Assembly: GCA_964035545.1 (NCBI GenBank)
Contig: OZ037772.1
Coordinates: 7,322,389-7,386,388, forward strand
Reading direction: 5' to 3'
Length of the DNA: 64,000 nucleotides
From: Bugula neritina
Lineage: Eukaryota; Bryozoa; Gymnolaemata; Cheilostomatida; Bugulidae
A program made the position numbers and the translations under genes. This document shows positions 63,101 through 64,000 of the stretch, piece after piece. The notes beneath the pieces were generated by a model, which saw nothing but the letters and a program-made list of their open reading frames with translations, did not search any database and was not told the DNA's origin. The number at the start of each line of letters is the position of its first letter. Within the stretch, counting starts at the first letter, position 1.

Positions 63101-64000
63101 CCTTTGTTCGATAGATAGAAGGAAGGCAGGGAATACCTGTTGTAACGAAAGTAGCTTAAGATCTTTGTTCAGTTCCTCGAATGATGGAACAGCAATTGTT
63201 GGGACACTGTCTAAAGACACCCCCAAGTTCTTAGCCTCAGTCAAATGGGCCTTGTGCAAATCTTTCTTCTGCTTTCGACGTCTGTATAAAGAAAACAAAA
63301 TGTCTACTATAAGAATAAGCTGAGGTAGGTTCATTTAAATACTAAAAAAACGTAAAAAAAATAGATGAGCAAGTATCTAGTAGGGAAATATTTATAGACT
63401 AAAAATAAACACAGAGAGTATTTGATAGTAAACATAGGAAAGGAAATACAATAGACAACTAAAATATTATATTATCACGCAAAGAGAAAATTTTGTTCGG
63501 TAAAGGAAAAAATATTGCTAATATTAAAATTTAAAGTAATGTTTTAATAAAATGAAAAAAACTAAATATGTGCATTACTAGTGAATATTACAAGATTTAC
63601 GTTAGAAATTAACATGAGAAATGGGTTTGGCAAACATAAACAAATATATCTAACTTATCAAAGAGAGTATTAGGCTCAGTGAGAACATTACTTTACAATC
63701 AACTCTATAAGGAGACTTATAATATAGATAAAGAGACATTTGAGGAGTTATGCCCCATAAGATTAACGCCATAGAAAATTCGTGTAAAACACTGACCTGT
63801 TGAGGAGTTGTTCCTGTAACTTAGAGAGCTGCTCGAGTTTTTGACTCTCCAGTTTGTCGAGAACTTTGTTTACAGACTTGGAGTGTTCGAGTATCAGCTT
63901 CTCTGCTGCTTCTGCAGTCGTCACGGTGGCCATTTGCGCTCGAAGTCGCTAAAAATGGAAATATAAAGTTGGTGAAAATTAGCTACTCTAAATAAATAGT
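51108..64000 (-). CDS. Long coiled-coil protein, 22 exons seen, 5' end outside window
   Basis: Exons (5' to 3'): 63797-63948, 63137-63281, 62663-62857, 62148-62318, 61480-61728, 60573-60800, 60151-60321, 59610-59765, 58956-59075, 58423-58575, 57802-57927, 56321-56523, 55902-56016, 55551-55652, 54548-54720, 54076-54326, 53771-53996, 53198-53363, 52683-52877, 52135-52304, 51527-51650, 51108-51266. They total 3750 nt in one frame (1249 residues, truncated at the N-terminus). The first 820 or so are charged, Glu/Lys/Arg/Gln-rich heptad sequence (for example KLAARKRMQEELTKEKAIND). A Pro/Thr/Ala-rich joint follows, then a non-coiled domain at about 850-1100 with YLDVKDAQWKCDGELVPVD, IYRFGVFVSKLMEEL and SIGEFILVVVHCLSHI. 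A shorter coiled coil ends the protein. No signal peptide or membrane span. Probably a cytoskeletal or scaffold protein; I cannot name the family. Confidence 0.8.
51791..51990 (+). mobile_element. SINE with conserved core, copy 5
   Basis: AAGGAGCAGTCGTGGTCTAG, a deletion of the TTAGAGCGTTTGCC part, CATGGGTTCAATACC, then a diverged core ATGTTACGATGGGCATTCAG. Intronic in the coiled-coil gene. Confidence 0.7.
55425..55555. repeat. Degenerate TGATGACATCAT-rich tandem repeat
   Basis: Four or five degenerate units of about 26 bp containing GATGACATCAT and TCATTGCT, in an intron of the coiled-coil gene next to exon 55551-55652. Confidence 0.7.
56590..57620. repeat. 23-bp satellite array in intron
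   Basis: About 45 tandem copies of a 23-bp unit (core CTATACTAGATACTAACTA) fill most of the intron between exons 57802-57927 and 56321-56523. Variants alternate at one position (ACATG, ATATG, AAATG), and some units have AACTACTAACTA, so higher-order ordering may exist. TACTAAC, the best-known branch-point motif, recurs throughout on the plus strand, opposite the transcribed strand. Confidence 0.95.
59920..60112 (-). mobile_element. SINE with conserved core, copy 6
   Basis: Minus-strand GGAGTAGTTGTGGTCTAG, GGTTAGAGCACTGGC, AAACAGGAAGTCAGTG, then GTTAGGAAGAGCATCC and CATAATTACTCCTGT. Intronic in the coiled-coil gene, in the same orientation as the gene. Confidence 0.8.
60360..60439. repeat. 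Near-perfect 39-bp inverted repeat with 2-nt loop
   Basis: Left arm 60360-60398 and right arm 60401-60439 are complementary with one mismatch; the centre reads CTTTGTACGTGTACAAAG. Intronic in the coiled-coil gene. If transcribed it forms an extended hairpin RNA, though the tiny loop is unlike a normal microRNA precursor. Confidence 0.9.

Overview
The window is nuclear DNA from an invertebrate animal. Genes are split by short GT-AG introns, the sequence is AT-rich, and there are (TA)n microsatellites, minisatellites, tRNA-derived SINE-like repeats and a decayed Ty3/gypsy LTR retrotransposon. One SINE family carries a core resembling, from memory, SINEs of cephalopod molluscs. That hints at a lophotrochozoan but does not prove it, and I do not name a species.

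Layout. (1) 1838-4124 (-): a six-exon gene for a small secreted Cys-containing protein with a signal peptide and an RNRR processing site. (2) 4125-12790: gene-poor, with SINE-like copies, TA-centred palindromes and a 14-bp minisatellite. (3) 12791-40088: a cluster of three paralogues, CASP-ANK-1 (-, 12791-19004), CASP-ANK-2 (+, 22138-31720) and CASP-ANK-3 (-, 32969-40088). Each has one large ankyrin-repeat exon, a short unrecognised linker domain and a caspase p20/p10 protease domain, with the same intron positions and phases. An LTR element sits in intron 2 of gene 2. (4) 40089-43933: spacer with a long TA palindrome and SINE copies. (5) 43934-50169 (-): a 12-exon gene for a secreted protein with beta-propeller-like repeats and a C-terminal fibrinogen-related domain. 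(6) 51108 to beyond 64000 (-): at least 22 exons of a long coiled-coil protein with a conserved non-coiled domain near the C-terminus; one intron holds about 1 kb of 23-bp satellite.

The most notable content is the ankyrin-caspase cluster. All three copies keep the catalytic His and Cys. Gene 1 has SACRG and genes 2 and 3 have SCCRG in place of the usual QACRG. The copies differ in number of 73-residue double-ankyrin units (about 11, 4 and 7), in an Asp/Glu-rich 8-residue repeat before p20, in a duplicated linker segment in gene 3, and in a 2-bp frameshift in gene 3 exon 2. I infer a rapidly evolving receptor-like protease family, with ankyrin repeats as the recognition part and caspase as effector, plausibly in cell death or innate immunity. 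Exon boundaries were read by eye from ORFs, splice signals and paralogue comparison; no transcript evidence was available.
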